Shown in pieces: positions 31,901-39,391 of a stretch of 42,056 bases of DNA (position 1 is its first letter; each line of letters starts with the position of its first letter). Below the pieces are notes generated by a model, which worked only from the letters and a program-made list of their open reading frames with translations, had not been told where the DNA came from and searched no databases. This DNA is from Deltaproteobacteria bacterium (GTDB lineage Bacteria; Myxococcota_A; UBA796; UBA9615). Position numbers and translations under genes: made by a program. The DNA lies in contig JAGSHC010000023.1 of the NCBI GenBank assembly GCA_023954745.1, positions 1 to 42,056 on the forward strand, read 5' to 3'.

Positions 31901-32418
31901 GCCTCGTCCACGAACCAGCCGGTGACCACGCGGAACTTGTTGGCCTCGGTGTGCGAGACGAGTCCCGGATCCGGTCCGATCAGCACGGGGGCTGCGAAGT
32001 TGATGAAGCCCTGGCCACGGTCGCCCGGCGTCTCCCAGACGATGCGTACGGCCGGGTCGTCGGGGCCGGCGATGAGGTACTCCTCCAGGTTGAGGAGGGT
32101 GCCTCGAAGCGACTCCACCGGTCGGTCGGACTCCATGGCGTCCTCGAGCGCCGGACCGATCTGATCCTCCCAGAACTCGAGCGACGGAGCGCGCACCACG
32201 TAGAGCCCCGAGAGGATGCGGTAGCGGTTGGCGCTCTTGATGCCGGACTTGAGGACGCGACGCTCGATCTTGTTGGCGGTCAACTCGTCCTTGACCAGCA
32301 GGCCGCGCACTTCGATCTGTCGGTCGCGAGCCGTGACCGGGTTCGCCACACACAACGCCAAGAGGGCGAGGAGGGAGACGAGCCAGCGGCGCGAGGTGGG
32401 GGAGGGAGTTCTCATCAT
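28999..32418 (-). CDS. Large exported protein with two charged helical segments, no family recognised
   Basis: An 1139-residue secreted protein. A signal peptide (WLVSLLALLALCVANPVTA) is followed by a ~470-residue region with no known fold to me. About residues 505-590 are a Glu/Lys/Arg/Ala-rich coiled-coil-like helix (RVEEERRKEEAAKSEADRAR). Next come two beta-rich, Ig-like segments of about 100 residues each (KPYLATRAGKSVQVKVKYDV; EEAVLLMDMAVGGWSVEDDV). About 875-1005 is a second, extremely charged segment rich in K, R, D and E, ending DDEDLELDDEDLDLDDEDIA and five lysines. A C-terminal ~120-residue domain with aromatic patches follows (WLWVCYEGDHKPHLKFFRYS). ATGATG follows immediately after the M16 stop TAG, with GAGGAA upstream, so it is operonic with the peptidases. 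Possibly an envelope scaffold or protease substrate. Confidence 0.8.
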   Translation of the reverse strand: MMRTPSPTSRRWLVSLLALLALCVANPVTARDRQIEVRGLLVKDELTANKIERRVLKSGIKSANRYRILSGLYVVRAPSLEFWEDQIGPALEDAMESDRPVESLRGTLLNLEEYLIAGPDDPAVRIVWETPGDRGQGFINFAAPVLIGPDPGLVSHTEANKFRVVTGWFVDEADDDPEIESVGLKSRPDNWTGGDVRLPRLSSLPDRGEGAWVKYKGRSVDDEGDEMEKNIRSVEKLVDRDYIAADRALPWPQESGEYVKDVLTSARYRTRAAEIERGEALKELRGEYVEDWEWETKKIKHPTRYGVSTITVNAETERGDEVAEVFGFVYFYTPLMVDFDAAHLYVGTSPEFFATAVQKGEVPFFDREGDIKFYLGHLDRWVSGEALENGERAISRRIIEKTAGRWVRELNGNDARAVEGLAKNPNHWPLRAVENEDDDSDRPFKVMAYKDDLVSWWRRFERSLRPDDMDWFDPVYTLSYSGEATSVEVGELFGGETRALEMGDAVAEAEAEKADKLAERENAGLSEKERQRVEEERRKEEAAKSEADRARAEEKRQAEAARKREEARKAEDERKREEARIAQANAPIDVRLMDVAVGARTEGKPYLATRAGKSVQVKVKYDVEGKAEGHKIQVVAQAYDRSGNPIKDFAVKSTSKTPAVGENETTTWLKVPSSYTSAAQLGSYRVLTSLELDGVPLRGEREEFVHLGSALDLKRIELDPSVVLPGEEAVLLMDMAVGGWSVEDDVALTVDVKYSVDGTEKVDQFNMTRNIGFHELEVDLDVPEDLPAGDGTYSVQISHPSGVKSSQKGTLRVFAKEIVDNEPEGGGRRGRRQRVAVDEDDEVAALAAKNEDDDDDRDVVRRADRYEDEDEFDFDAIDEEAEVEEEERQRDEEAKRRKEEQKRERAEAEKRREDEEREQAEEERRRRDDDKRKADKKRKADDDRRAEEDKQRKADEDKKRKAEADEREADDEDLELDDEDLDLDDEDIAADEEDEPPPKKKKKPEPESVAEFDWDNLPETVFFEDEEEEVMMWAEADGVGVVRIYGEPALDKMGNFYGQFEQAYAKGAPEWLWVCYEGDHKPHLKFFRYSGKEDAWLLVHTSPIKFPSRDEKKAGMDLMKAVFEGFVPERKKKIPFGKL

Positions 32419-33948
32419 CTATTCCTCGAGGAGGTTCCCTTCGTCGTCGACGGCCACGATGGCGCCAAGACCGAGATCCTCTACTGCAGGACCGGCTACG
32501 GCGCGATCTCCGACCACGAGGATCATGAGGTCGTCGCCGCTGACCACCTCGGCGTAGGCCGCCTGAGCCTGCTCGCGGGTGATGGCGGCGATGCGGGCGC
32601 TCTTGCCCTGCAAGTGGCCTTCGGGGTAGCCGAGGGCGTCGGCGGTGGCGAACTGGCTGAGGACCGAGGCCATGCGCTCGTAGGAGCCCGGCTCAGCCTG
32701 AACCATGGCGCCCACGCTGCGCCCGTGCTCCTCGTCGGTGATGGGGACATCGCCGAGAGCGCCCCGGATCTCCTTGAGGAACTCCGTGATGGACGCTGCG
32801 GTGACATCAGCCCGGACGGAGGACGTGGCTGCGAAGTAGCCGCCCTGGCGGTAGGCGCGGAAGCCCGACCGGGCGCCGTAGGTGTAGCCCTTGTCCTCGC
32901 GCAGGTTCATGTTGATGCGCGCGGTGAAGTTGCCGCCGATGGGGTGGTTGCCCAGGATCCGCAGATCGTGGGTCGCCGGGTCGAAGGCGGGCGCAGCGTT
33001 GCCGAGCAGGAGGAAGGACTGCGACGCGCCAGGCTTGTCTACCCAGTAGACGGTCACTCCCTTTTGGGGCTCCACCGGAGCCACTTCGACGACCGGCGCC
33101 TTGCTCTTCGGGTCCGCGGCCCAGGTCCCAACCGTGGCGTCGAGGATGGGCTTCAGGGTCGCCTCGTCCATGCGAGTCACCACCACGAGGGAGGTGTTCG
33201 CCGGAGCCCAGTCGTTCATGTGCCACTTGACGACGTCGCCGCGGGTGAGGGCACTCAGCGACTCCTCATTGCCTCCGCCGGGGCGACCGATGTAGGAGTC
33301 ACCGAAGACCAGCTTCTTGCCGACGCGGGTTCCGACGGTGGGCAGGTCGTCCTTGCTCGAGAGCAGGCTGCGCTTGCGGTCCTCGATCACCCGGTCCAGG
33401 TCTGCCTGGGCGAGCGTGGGGGACCCGAGCATCGAGAGCACCAGCTCCAGAGTGGGCTCGAGCTTGTCCTCGAGAGAGTTGATGCGCACCACGTTGTTGT
33501 CGAGGGACGCCCCGAGGCTGACATCCGAGGCCAGCCGCTGCAGGGCCTGCTCGAGGTCCAGGGCGTTCATCTCGCCCGCGCCTTCGTTGAGCATGTCGGC
33601 GGTGACGGCAGCGAGGCCCTCCTTGCCGACGGGGTCAGCGGCGGACCCAGCGCCCACGTGTAGCCGCATCTCCACGAGGGGCACGGCGCCGGTGGTGACG
33701 AGGGTCACGGGGATGCCGTTGGCCAGCGTGAAGCTCGTGGACTCGGGGACCGAGAACTCGGGGGCGGGGCCGGGAGTCGGCATCGCGGGCCAGGCAGCTT
33801 CGGCGGGAGCAGCCGCTTCAGCGACGGCCTCGGCGGCAGCAGCGTCGGCGGTGCCGGACGTCTTGGCGTTGGGGCCCCAGCAGCAACCGGCGAGGGCGAG
33901 GGAGGCGCTGACGGACAGCACCGTGGTCAGAAGCGCGCGGGCGTTCAC
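32419..33948 (-). CDS. M16-family peptidase-like lipoprotein, catalytic site lost
   Basis: A 509-residue lipoprotein (VSASLALAGC lipobox) with an Ala-rich linker to about residue 60 and two M16 (insulinase-fold) modules. Where active members have H-x-x-E-H, this one reads GKEGLAAVTADMLNEG with no histidine, so it cannot bind zinc. RPGGGNEESLSALTRGDVV and WAPANTSLVVVTRMDE are the usual M16 landmarks. It is the non-catalytic partner expected in two-chain bacterial M16 proteases and in mitochondrial MPP. The GTG start overlaps the active subunit's stop as GTGA, ensuring equal synthesis. The next gene begins right after its TAG. Confidence 0.9.
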   Translation of the reverse strand: MNARALLTTVLSVSASLALAGCCWGPNAKTSGTADAAAAEAVAEAAAPAEAAWPAMPTPGPAPEFSVPESTSFTLANGIPVTLVTTGAVPLVEMRLHVGAGSAADPVGKEGLAAVTADMLNEGAGEMNALDLEQALQRLASDVSLGASLDNNVVRINSLEDKLEPTLELVLSMLGSPTLAQADLDRVIEDRKRSLLSSKDDLPTVGTRVGKKLVFGDSYIGRPGGGNEESLSALTRGDVVKWHMNDWAPANTSLVVVTRMDEATLKPILDATVGTWAADPKSKAPVVEVAPVEPQKGVTVYWVDKPGASQSFLLLGNAAPAFDPATHDLRILGNHPIGGNFTARINMNLREDKGYTYGARSGFRAYRQGGYFAATSSVRADVTAASITEFLKEIRGALGDVPITDEEHGRSVGAMVQAEPGSYERMASVLSQFATADALGYPEGHLQGKSARIAAITREQAQAAYAEVVSGDDLMILVVGDRAVAGPAVEDLGLGAIVAVDDEGNLLEE

Positions 33949-35333
33949 TGGGCACCTCCTTCAGAGCCGCCACCATCGGTCGGAGCTTCCTCCTCCGGGG
34001 CCGGCCGTACGATGAGCTCGATGCGCTTGCTGTCGTCGAGCACCGCGTTGGTCCACTTCGACAGACTCTCCTGCGTCACGCCCGTGTAGCGGTTCAGGTC
34101 CTGCTGGGCCCAGTCGGGCTCCCCGAGGTAGCCGTTGTACATGTGCAGCATGGAGCCGCGACCGGCCACGGACTCGAGGCGCTGGTAGAAGCTCTTCTGC
34201 CAGGAGTTCGTCGCCCGCTCGAGCTCGTCGGCGGTGGCGCCGTCCTTCTTCAGGCGGTCAATCTCCTCCTGAAGGGCGGCCTGAACCTCTTCCACGGTGT
34301 GCCCGGGGGCGACGGTGGCGTAGAGGATGTAGCGGCTGCCGAGGCGGGCGCTGGCCTGGAAGGCAGCGACGTCCTTGGCGATGCGGTCCTCGAAGACGAG
34401 GCGCTTGTAGAGGCGGGAGTTCTTGCCGTCGCTCAGGATGCCGGAGAGCACGTCGAGGTCGGCGTCGCCGTCGGTAAAGAAGGCGGGGCTGCCCCACGCC
34501 CAGTAGACGCGCGGGAGCTGGACCTCATCGGTGATCTCGATGGTCTTCGCTTCGATGACACCTGGGTCGGCCTCGGTGACGGGGCTCGGCTGCTCGCCCT
34601 TCGGAATGGGCCCGAAGTACTGCTCGATCCAGCCCTTCACCTCGGCCTTGTCGAAGGAACCGGCCACCACGAGCGTGGCGTTGTTGGGCACGTACCACTG
34701 GGTGAAGAAGCCCTTCACGTCGGCGAGGGTCGCGGCCTCGAGGTCCTCGTGGGAGCCGATGGTGGTGTGCTCGTAGGGATGGTCCGTGGGGAACATCTCC
34801 TCGCTGAGGTACACCCAGACTTCACCGTAAGGCGTGATCTCGTAGCGCTGGCGCCGCTCGTTGCGCACGACCTCGCGCTGGTTGTCGAGCTTCTGCTGGG
34901 TCAGGGCCGGAAGGAGGAAGCCCATGCGGTCGGCCTCCATCCAGAGGGCCAGCTCGACGCCGTTGGTGGGCAGGGTCTCGTAGTAGTTGGTGCGGTCGCC
35001 GTTGGTGGAGCCGTTGATCCGGGCGCCGAGGGGCTGAAGGGGCGCGAAGTACTCGCCATCGGCGTGCTCGCTGCCGTTGAACATCAGATGCTCGAAGAGG
35101 TGCGCGAAGCCGGAGCGCCCCTTGACTTCGTCCTTGCTGCCTACGTGGTACCAGAGCTCGACGTGGGCGATGGGGGTCGCGTCGTCCTCGTGCAGGATGA
35201 CCTGCAGACCGTTCTCCAGCTCGTACTCCTCATGGGGAATGGAGATGGTGGGCTCGGCCAGGGCCGGTCCAGCGACGACTGCGGCGCAGAGCGCGGCCGA
35301 CAGGGTGGTTCGCACAACGAAGGAATGGTTCAT
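33945..35333 (-). CDS. M16-family zinc metalloprotease, catalytic subunit
   Basis: A 462-residue exported protease. The start at 35333 gives a signal peptide (FVVRTTLSAALCAAVVAGPALA) and GAGGA 7 nt upstream. Zinc ligands are H78-L-F-E-H82 with Glu81 as catalytic base, and Glu159 in NQREVVRNERRQ as third ligand, 77 residues after His82 as in pitrilysin. NNATLVVAGSFDKAEVKGWI closes the first module; the second, inactive module ends at SKRIELIVRP. M16 proteases degrade unfolded peptides inside a clamshell. Here the partner clam half is the adjacent lipoprotein, so the pair is probably tethered to the envelope, facing the periplasm. Ala-Gln end. Confidence 0.95.
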   Translation of the reverse strand: MNHSFVVRTTLSAALCAAVVAGPALAEPTISIPHEEYELENGLQVILHEDDATPIAHVELWYHVGSKDEVKGRSGFAHLFEHLMFNGSEHADGEYFAPLQPLGARINGSTNGDRTNYYETLPTNGVELALWMEADRMGFLLPALTQQKLDNQREVVRNERRQRYEITPYGEVWVYLSEEMFPTDHPYEHTTIGSHEDLEAATLADVKGFFTQWYVPNNATLVVAGSFDKAEVKGWIEQYFGPIPKGEQPSPVTEADPGVIEAKTIEITDEVQLPRVYWAWGSPAFFTDGDADLDVLSGILSDGKNSRLYKRLVFEDRIAKDVAAFQASARLGSRYILYATVAPGHTVEEVQAALQEEIDRLKKDGATADELERATNSWQKSFYQRLESVAGRGSMLHMYNGYLGEPDWAQQDLNRYTGVTQESLSKWTNAVLDDSKRIELIVRPAPEEEAPTDGGGSEGGAQ

Positions 35334-35391
35334 CCGGTCATCCTCATCTCCGCTTCCGGCCAACGCCTGCCCGGTACGCGAAGGGCGTGCG

Positions 35392-35420
35392 TTGGTAACA
35401 CGCGGGGGGAACCCGGGCAA
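35392..35420 (-). promoter_or_regulatory. Candidate promoter of the M16 operon
   Basis: The minus strand reads TTGCCC (35415-35420), 17-nt spacer, TACCAA (35392-35397). The TTG and spacing are good, but the -10 lacks its final T. A leader of about 50 nt would end at the GAGGA ribosome-binding site of the protease gene. Confidence 0.35.
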
Positions 35421-35494
35421 GGTCGCCCATAGGCCGCGCCGGCCCTCATCCCAGGCGCCTTGCCGGTGCGCACAGGCGCAGCAATCATGACGCC

Positions 35495-37312
35495 GTGCCT
35501 CGCCCCCCAATCCGCGCAGTGCTCGTCGATCCCGAAGGCAGGGAGCGCTCGGCGTTGATCCGAGGCCCCGCCGGGGTCGTGCGCGTCGGTCGTGCCCCCG
35601 AGAACGACATCCAGGTCATCTCGCCCTACATCTCGCGACGTCACGCGGAGTTGGCACTGCACGATGATGGCGTGCAGTTCCGGGACCTCCGAAGCACGTC
35701 GGGTTCGTATCTCGACGGCCGCCGCATCACCGAAGTCGTGCTCCAGCCGGGCCAGGCGGTGCGGCTCGGCTCCCCCGACGGCATCCGGCTGAACATCCAG
35801 GAGCCCCAAAGGGGCGGCGTCTGGCCTCGGCCGGCGCTGTCGTCGGGAGACTTCTCGGCGGTGGACCTCGGAGAGGATCCCGAAGCGGCTGACGACGCCC
35901 CGGACCACACGGAGATCGTGCAAGTGGCGGCCCTGGAGAGCTCTCCCTACCTCTCTGCGAGCGTGGTCGCCGCGAACCAACGCAAGAACGGGAAGACCGA
36001 AGAGCGCCTGCGCACTCTCATCTCGGCCACTCAGGAGTTCCTGAGCGTCTCCACGGTGGACGCCCTCGTGGGCAAGCTCCTGCAGGAGATGATGAAGATG
36101 CTGCCTGTGGAGCGGGGCATGGTCCTGCTCGACGAGGGCGGCGAGCTCAAGCCTGTGCGGTGGCTGGTCCGCGGCGAGGAAGGAAGCGCAGTCTTCGACC
36201 CCCTCGCGTCCATCTCGGCCGAAGTCTTGCGGGAGGCGGTGGCGGAGCCAGACCTGCCCTTCCACCCCATTCAAACCGTGACCAACCGCGTCTTCGCCGA
36301 GGGGGTCGGACTGCTGACCCTCGACGCACCGTCGGATCAGCGGCTGGAAGGCAGCAAGTCGGTGCTGCTGCAGTCCGTGCGGTCGATCCTCGCTGCTCCG
36401 CTCTCGACGGCCGAGGGCATTCACGGGGTGCTCTACCTCGACACGCGACGGGCCCTTCGCAAGGACGACGGAGATGCCCTCGACTTCCTCATGGCCGTGT
36501 CGCGCCAGGCAGGCACCGTCCTGCGTCAACTTCAGCTGCTCGACCGCCAGAAGCGGATGTTCGAGTCGATGATGCGCGGCCTCGCTGCCTCCATCGACAA
36601 GCGTGACGGACTCACGGCCGGTCACTCCGCGCGCGTCGCTCACTACAGCGTCGGCACGGCCGAGGAGCTCGGCCTCGATGAGACCAGGCGCTACTCCATC
36701 TACTACGCGGCGATGCTCCATGATTACGGCAAGATCGGGGTGGATGACGCGGTGCTGAAGAAGCCGGCGAGGCTCACCCCCGCTGAGTACGAGCACATCA
36801 AGCTCCACCCTCGATACACGTACGACATCCTCAGCAAGATTGCGTTCCCGCCCGAGTTGGCGGACCTGCCCATGACCGCGGCGTCACACCATGAGCGCAT
36901 GGATGGAGCGGGGTATCCCTTCGGGCTCCAGGGCGAGGAGATTCCCCTGGGCGGCCGCATCATCGCCGTCGCCGACGTGTACGACTCCCTGACGCGCAAG
37001 CGGCACTATCGCGACCCGATGCCCCTGGACGAGGTCCTCGACCACCTCGAGGAGGGCCGGGGTGAGCGCTTCGACCCCAAGGTCCTCGACGCCTTCTTCC
37101 GCTACCACACCAAGGAATTGGCGATGAAGGAGGAGCGGCGGCGACGCAAGCGAGCGCGCGGGGTAGACGAGGCACCGACGACCGCCCACGAGACGGTCAT
37201 GACTGGTGAGCCGACGGACTACTCCCGCACGGGGCCCATCGAGGGGCTGTCGGTCCTCGACTCCGAGGACGAAGTGGTCGTGGTGGAGCCGACACTCCGG
37301 CTGGAGCCGTAG
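35495..37312 (+). CDS. FHA-GAF-HD-GYP signalling protein (putative c-di-GMP phosphodiesterase)
   Basis: A 605-residue cytosolic signalling protein. FHA domain about 10-95 with G32-R33, S47-x-x-H50 and S69-G70, binding phosphothreonine. A GAF-type sensor lies at about 165-340 (VDALVGKLLQEMMKMLPVER onward). The HD-GYP domain is about 350-545: H409-D410 in MLHDYGKIG and G473-Y474-P475 in DGAGYPFG, so both metal-site and signature motifs are intact. Such domains hydrolyse c-di-GMP to pGpG or GMP. A basic stretch (KEERRRRKRARG) and a tail with TPTDYSRTGPIEG-like Thr-containing sequence follow, possible phosphorylation sites. GTG start, poor ribosome-binding site; the hexamer AATCAT ends 6 nt upstream. 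Confidence 0.92.
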   Translation: MPRPPIRAVLVDPEGRERSALIRGPAGVVRVGRAPENDIQVISPYISRRHAELALHDDGVQFRDLRSTSGSYLDGRRITEVVLQPGQAVRLGSPDGIRLNIQEPQRGGVWPRPALSSGDFSAVDLGEDPEAADDAPDHTEIVQVAALESSPYLSASVVAANQRKNGKTEERLRTLISATQEFLSVSTVDALVGKLLQEMMKMLPVERGMVLLDEGGELKPVRWLVRGEEGSAVFDPLASISAEVLREAVAEPDLPFHPIQTVTNRVFAEGVGLLTLDAPSDQRLEGSKSVLLQSVRSILAAPLSTAEGIHGVLYLDTRRALRKDDGDALDFLMAVSRQAGTVLRQLQLLDRQKRMFESMMRGLAASIDKRDGLTAGHSARVAHYSVGTAEELGLDETRRYSIYYAAMLHDYGKIGVDDAVLKKPARLTPAEYEHIKLHPRYTYDILSKIAFPPELADLPMTAASHHERMDGAGYPFGLQGEEIPLGGRIIAVADVYDSLTRKRHYRDPMPLDEVLDHLEEGRGERFDPKVLDAFFRYHTKELAMKEERRRRKRARGVDEAPTTAHETVMTGEPTDYSRTGPIEGLSVLDSEDEVVVVEPTLRLEP

Positions 37313-37475
37313 CCGCGGCCCAGAAGCAGAAGTCTCCGCCGGAGAGCAGGCGCGCGAAGACGAGGGCCTGGCGAGCGGCTCCGGCGCTTCTTCGAGTGAA
37401 CGGATCGCCGATCGAATCGGTGGCCGTCCGCTCGAAGCACCCCTACCCGTCAACGACGCTGGTTCAGGAGTTCAC

Positions 37476-38465
37476 TTGAAGTACACCGCATGCGCCACAT
37501 TGCTCCTTGTTGCTTCCCTTGCTCAGGCCGGGTGCAACAACGACTTCAGGGATTGCAGCGAGGTGGACGCCTCCGCCGCCGAGTCCCTTCCTCAGTCGCT
37601 CTCCCAAACCGGTCTGTACGGCGACATCGCGAACGACGTCGTGGTCGACGCGGCGATTCTCTTTGAACCCGAGTTCCCCCTCTGGACGGACGGCGCCACG
37701 AAGCGACGGTGGCTCGTTCTTCCCGAGAGCGGACAGGTGGACACGACGAACCCCGACGAATGGGTGTTTCCCGTCGGGACGAAGTTCTTCAAGGAGTTCA
37801 CCCGCGACAGCACGCGCCTCGAGACGCGCTTGAACACGCGGACAGCGGACGGCTGGACCGGCGTCGCATACATCTGGAACGAGTCGGGCGACGATGCGGT
37901 GCGACAGCTCGATGTCGCCGAGGACGTCAAGGGGACGACTCACGACGTCCCCAGCGCAGTCCAGTGCCTTGCCTGCCACGGCGGACGCGGCAACTTCAGT
38001 CTTGGCTTCAGCGCGACGCAGCTCGCGCCAGAGACCCGTTCTGATCTCTATGACGCGGGGTTCTTGTCCGACCGCGTCGACGCAGAGCTGCAGCTGGAGC
38101 CCATCGCGAGGGCCGGGCTCGGCACCCTTCACGGCAACTGCGCTCATTGCCACAACAGCCGGCGCGACGAGCAACCCCAGGCGACCTCCTGCTACGCGCC
38201 GCCCGTCAACGACGACGACGACCCGATCGACTTCTCGCTCCCGCCAGACCTCGCCTCGGTCGAGGAAGCACCCGCAGTGCGGACGGCCCGCTGGCAGCTG
38301 GGCGAGCTAGACGACAGCGCACTGCTGGATCGAATCTCCACCAGAAACTTGAGCTTGGCCGACGACGCATCCATGCCCCCCCTCGGGACCGAGGTCGTCG
38401 ACGACCGCATGGTGGAGACGATCGAGGCATTCATTGCGACCCTGCCGCCACGAGTAGAGCGATGA
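37476..38465 (+). CDS. Dihaem c-type cytochrome lipoprotein
   Basis: A 329-residue exported protein. It starts at TTG (37476), set by AGGAG 5 nt upstream and by the signal peptide KYTACATLLLVASLAQAGC with lipobox A-Q-A-G-C. Two C-x-x-C-H haem-attachment sites are present: CLACH and CAHCH, the latter in HGNCAHCHNSRRDEQP. EFPLWTDGATKRRWLVLPES and WVFPVGTKFFKEF recall the SO_2930/HNE_0200-type dihaem family (TIGR03806). That match is from memory and moderate. Role probably periplasmic electron transfer. A hairpin (TCTCC-GCC-GGAGA, 37333-37345) separates it from the HD-GYP gene, so it may be transcribed on its own. The 3' end faces Coq4. Confidence 0.82.
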   Translation: MKYTACATLLLVASLAQAGCNNDFRDCSEVDASAAESLPQSLSQTGLYGDIANDVVVDAAILFEPEFPLWTDGATKRRWLVLPESGQVDTTNPDEWVFPVGTKFFKEFTRDSTRLETRLNTRTADGWTGVAYIWNESGDDAVRQLDVAEDVKGTTHDVPSAVQCLACHGGRGNFSLGFSATQLAPETRSDLYDAGFLSDRVDAELQLEPIARAGLGTLHGNCAHCHNSRRDEQPQATSCYAPPVNDDDDPIDFSLPPDLASVEEAPAVRTARWQLGELDDSALLDRISTRNLSLADDASMPPLGTEVVDDRMVETIEAFIATLPPRVER

Positions 38466-38565
38466 CGTTGACGGTCCACCCGAACGCGTTGATGCCTATC
38501 GCGCTCGCCCAGATCCCCGGGCTTCTGTAGAGCTCGAGGCGGTCGCCGTTCCGCACAGGGAGCAC
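38431..38565 (-). CDS. Possible 44-residue single-helix membrane peptide
   Basis: In the gap after coq4, a GTG at 38565 has GGAGG 4 nt upstream and opens 44 codons. The product has a polar start (LPVRNGDRLELYRSPG) and one hydrophobic helix (WASAIGINAFGWTVNVIALL), ending VAAGSQ. It overlaps the cytochrome 3' end by 35 nt on the opposite strand. The frame is also open upstream to 38634 within coq4. It may be a real small membrane protein or chance. No relative recognised. Confidence 0.3.
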   Translation of the reverse strand: MLPVRNGDRLELYRSPGIWASAIGINAFGWTVNVIALLVAAGSQ

Positions 38566-38593
38566 GATGCCTCCGTACCCGAAGACGGCTCTT

Positions 38594-39292
38594 CTATGTC
38601 GCAGCGTCTCCCAATAGGATCCGTCGCACCTCACTCAGCGGCGTGGCCCAGTGGTCCTCGAACGGGAACTCGAGGAACGGGCGCGCGGCCTGGCCCCGCT
38701 TCCACGCAGTCCGAGCGATGGAGAGGTACCTGAACGGCAGCATCTTGTGCTGGAGGAGTCCCACCACGGGGTACCCGAAGGTGAGAATGACCCAGGGGCT
38801 CCTGATGCCCAGGTTCCCCATCACGAATGCCTGCAGCTCCATCTCCGAGAGGTCATCGGTCTTGTACCCGGTGACGACGTGGTAGCAGTCATGGGTCTCG
38901 CGGTAGCGTTTGCTGATGTAGTCGTGGTCGTCATCCAACGGCTGGTCCGTATGAAACGGTGGAAAGCCGTTGGAGTCGAAGTAGTCGACCAGCGCCCGGC
39001 CGAGAGAGCCTTCAGGGAGGTCCGACAGGGCCCCGAGGTCGAGGTCGTTGCGCTCCAGCGAGGGCCGGTCGCTCAAGAGCCGAGCGCCCTGCGGCGTCGC
39101 TCGCATTCGCTGAATGTGGGCCTCGTAGACCTCGTAGTCGAACGCCCGATTGATGAGCGCGCCAGCAGCCGGGTTGCCCGCGTCCTCCTTGAGCACCATC
39201 AACGTTTGGAAGCCCACGAGGACTCGGCGCGGCCACGACGCGTTGTCGGGCAGGTGGGGAAGCGCAGCGGGGGGACTCGCGGTCGTGTCCAT
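38594..39292 (-). CDS. Coq4 family protein
   Basis: A 232-residue protein of the Coq4 family, which in eukaryotes and some bacteria supports ubiquinone synthesis, recently linked to oxidative decarboxylation of the quinone ring. The zinc motif H-D-x-x-H-x11-E is intact in ETHDCYHVVTGYKTDDLSEM. Before it lies DHDYISKRYRETHDCYH, and after it the membrane-facing GNLGIRSPWVILTFGYP. The N-terminal ~25 residues are a polar tail. The ATG at 39292 is preceded by TTGGAG-17-TACGCT ending 6 nt upstream, so the mRNA is probably leaderless. It is not in a quinone cluster; the neighbours are an esterase and a cytochrome. Confidence 0.9.
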   Translation of the reverse strand: MDTTASPPAALPHLPDNASWPRRVLVGFQTLMVLKEDAGNPAAGALINRAFDYEVYEAHIQRMRATPQGARLLSDRPSLERNDLDLGALSDLPEGSLGRALVDYFDSNGFPPFHTDQPLDDDHDYISKRYRETHDCYHVVTGYKTDDLSEMELQAFVMGNLGIRSPWVILTFGYPVVGLLQHKMLPFRYLSIARTAWKRGQAARPFLEFPFEDHWATPLSEVRRILLGDAAT

Positions 39293-39298
39293 CTGGCG

Positions 39299-39327
39299 AG
39301 CGTAGCGACAAGGGCCCGTCTCTCCAA
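39299..39327 (-). promoter_or_regulatory. Leaderless promoter of coq4
   Basis: Minus strand: TTGGAG (39322-39327), 17-nt spacer, TACGCT (39299-39304), then 6 nt to the ATG. Same layout as the rseP promoter: TTG -35, 17-nt spacer, TAC-C-T-type -10, 6 nt. No Shine-Dalgarno between -10 and start. Confidence 0.6.
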
Positions 39328-39391
39328 CGGGACATGGCGCCCGCCAGCTGGGCCGAGCCCAGGGCAAGCTCCGCGCGTATCTTGTGAGTTC

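Noticed and set aside
30301-33663. 1120-codon open frame opposite the M16 lipoprotein and the large exported protein
   Set aside because: It spans two genes and their junction, is rich in Leu/Val/Gly/His from reversed codons, and has no signal or motif. It is a mirror of real coding sequence.
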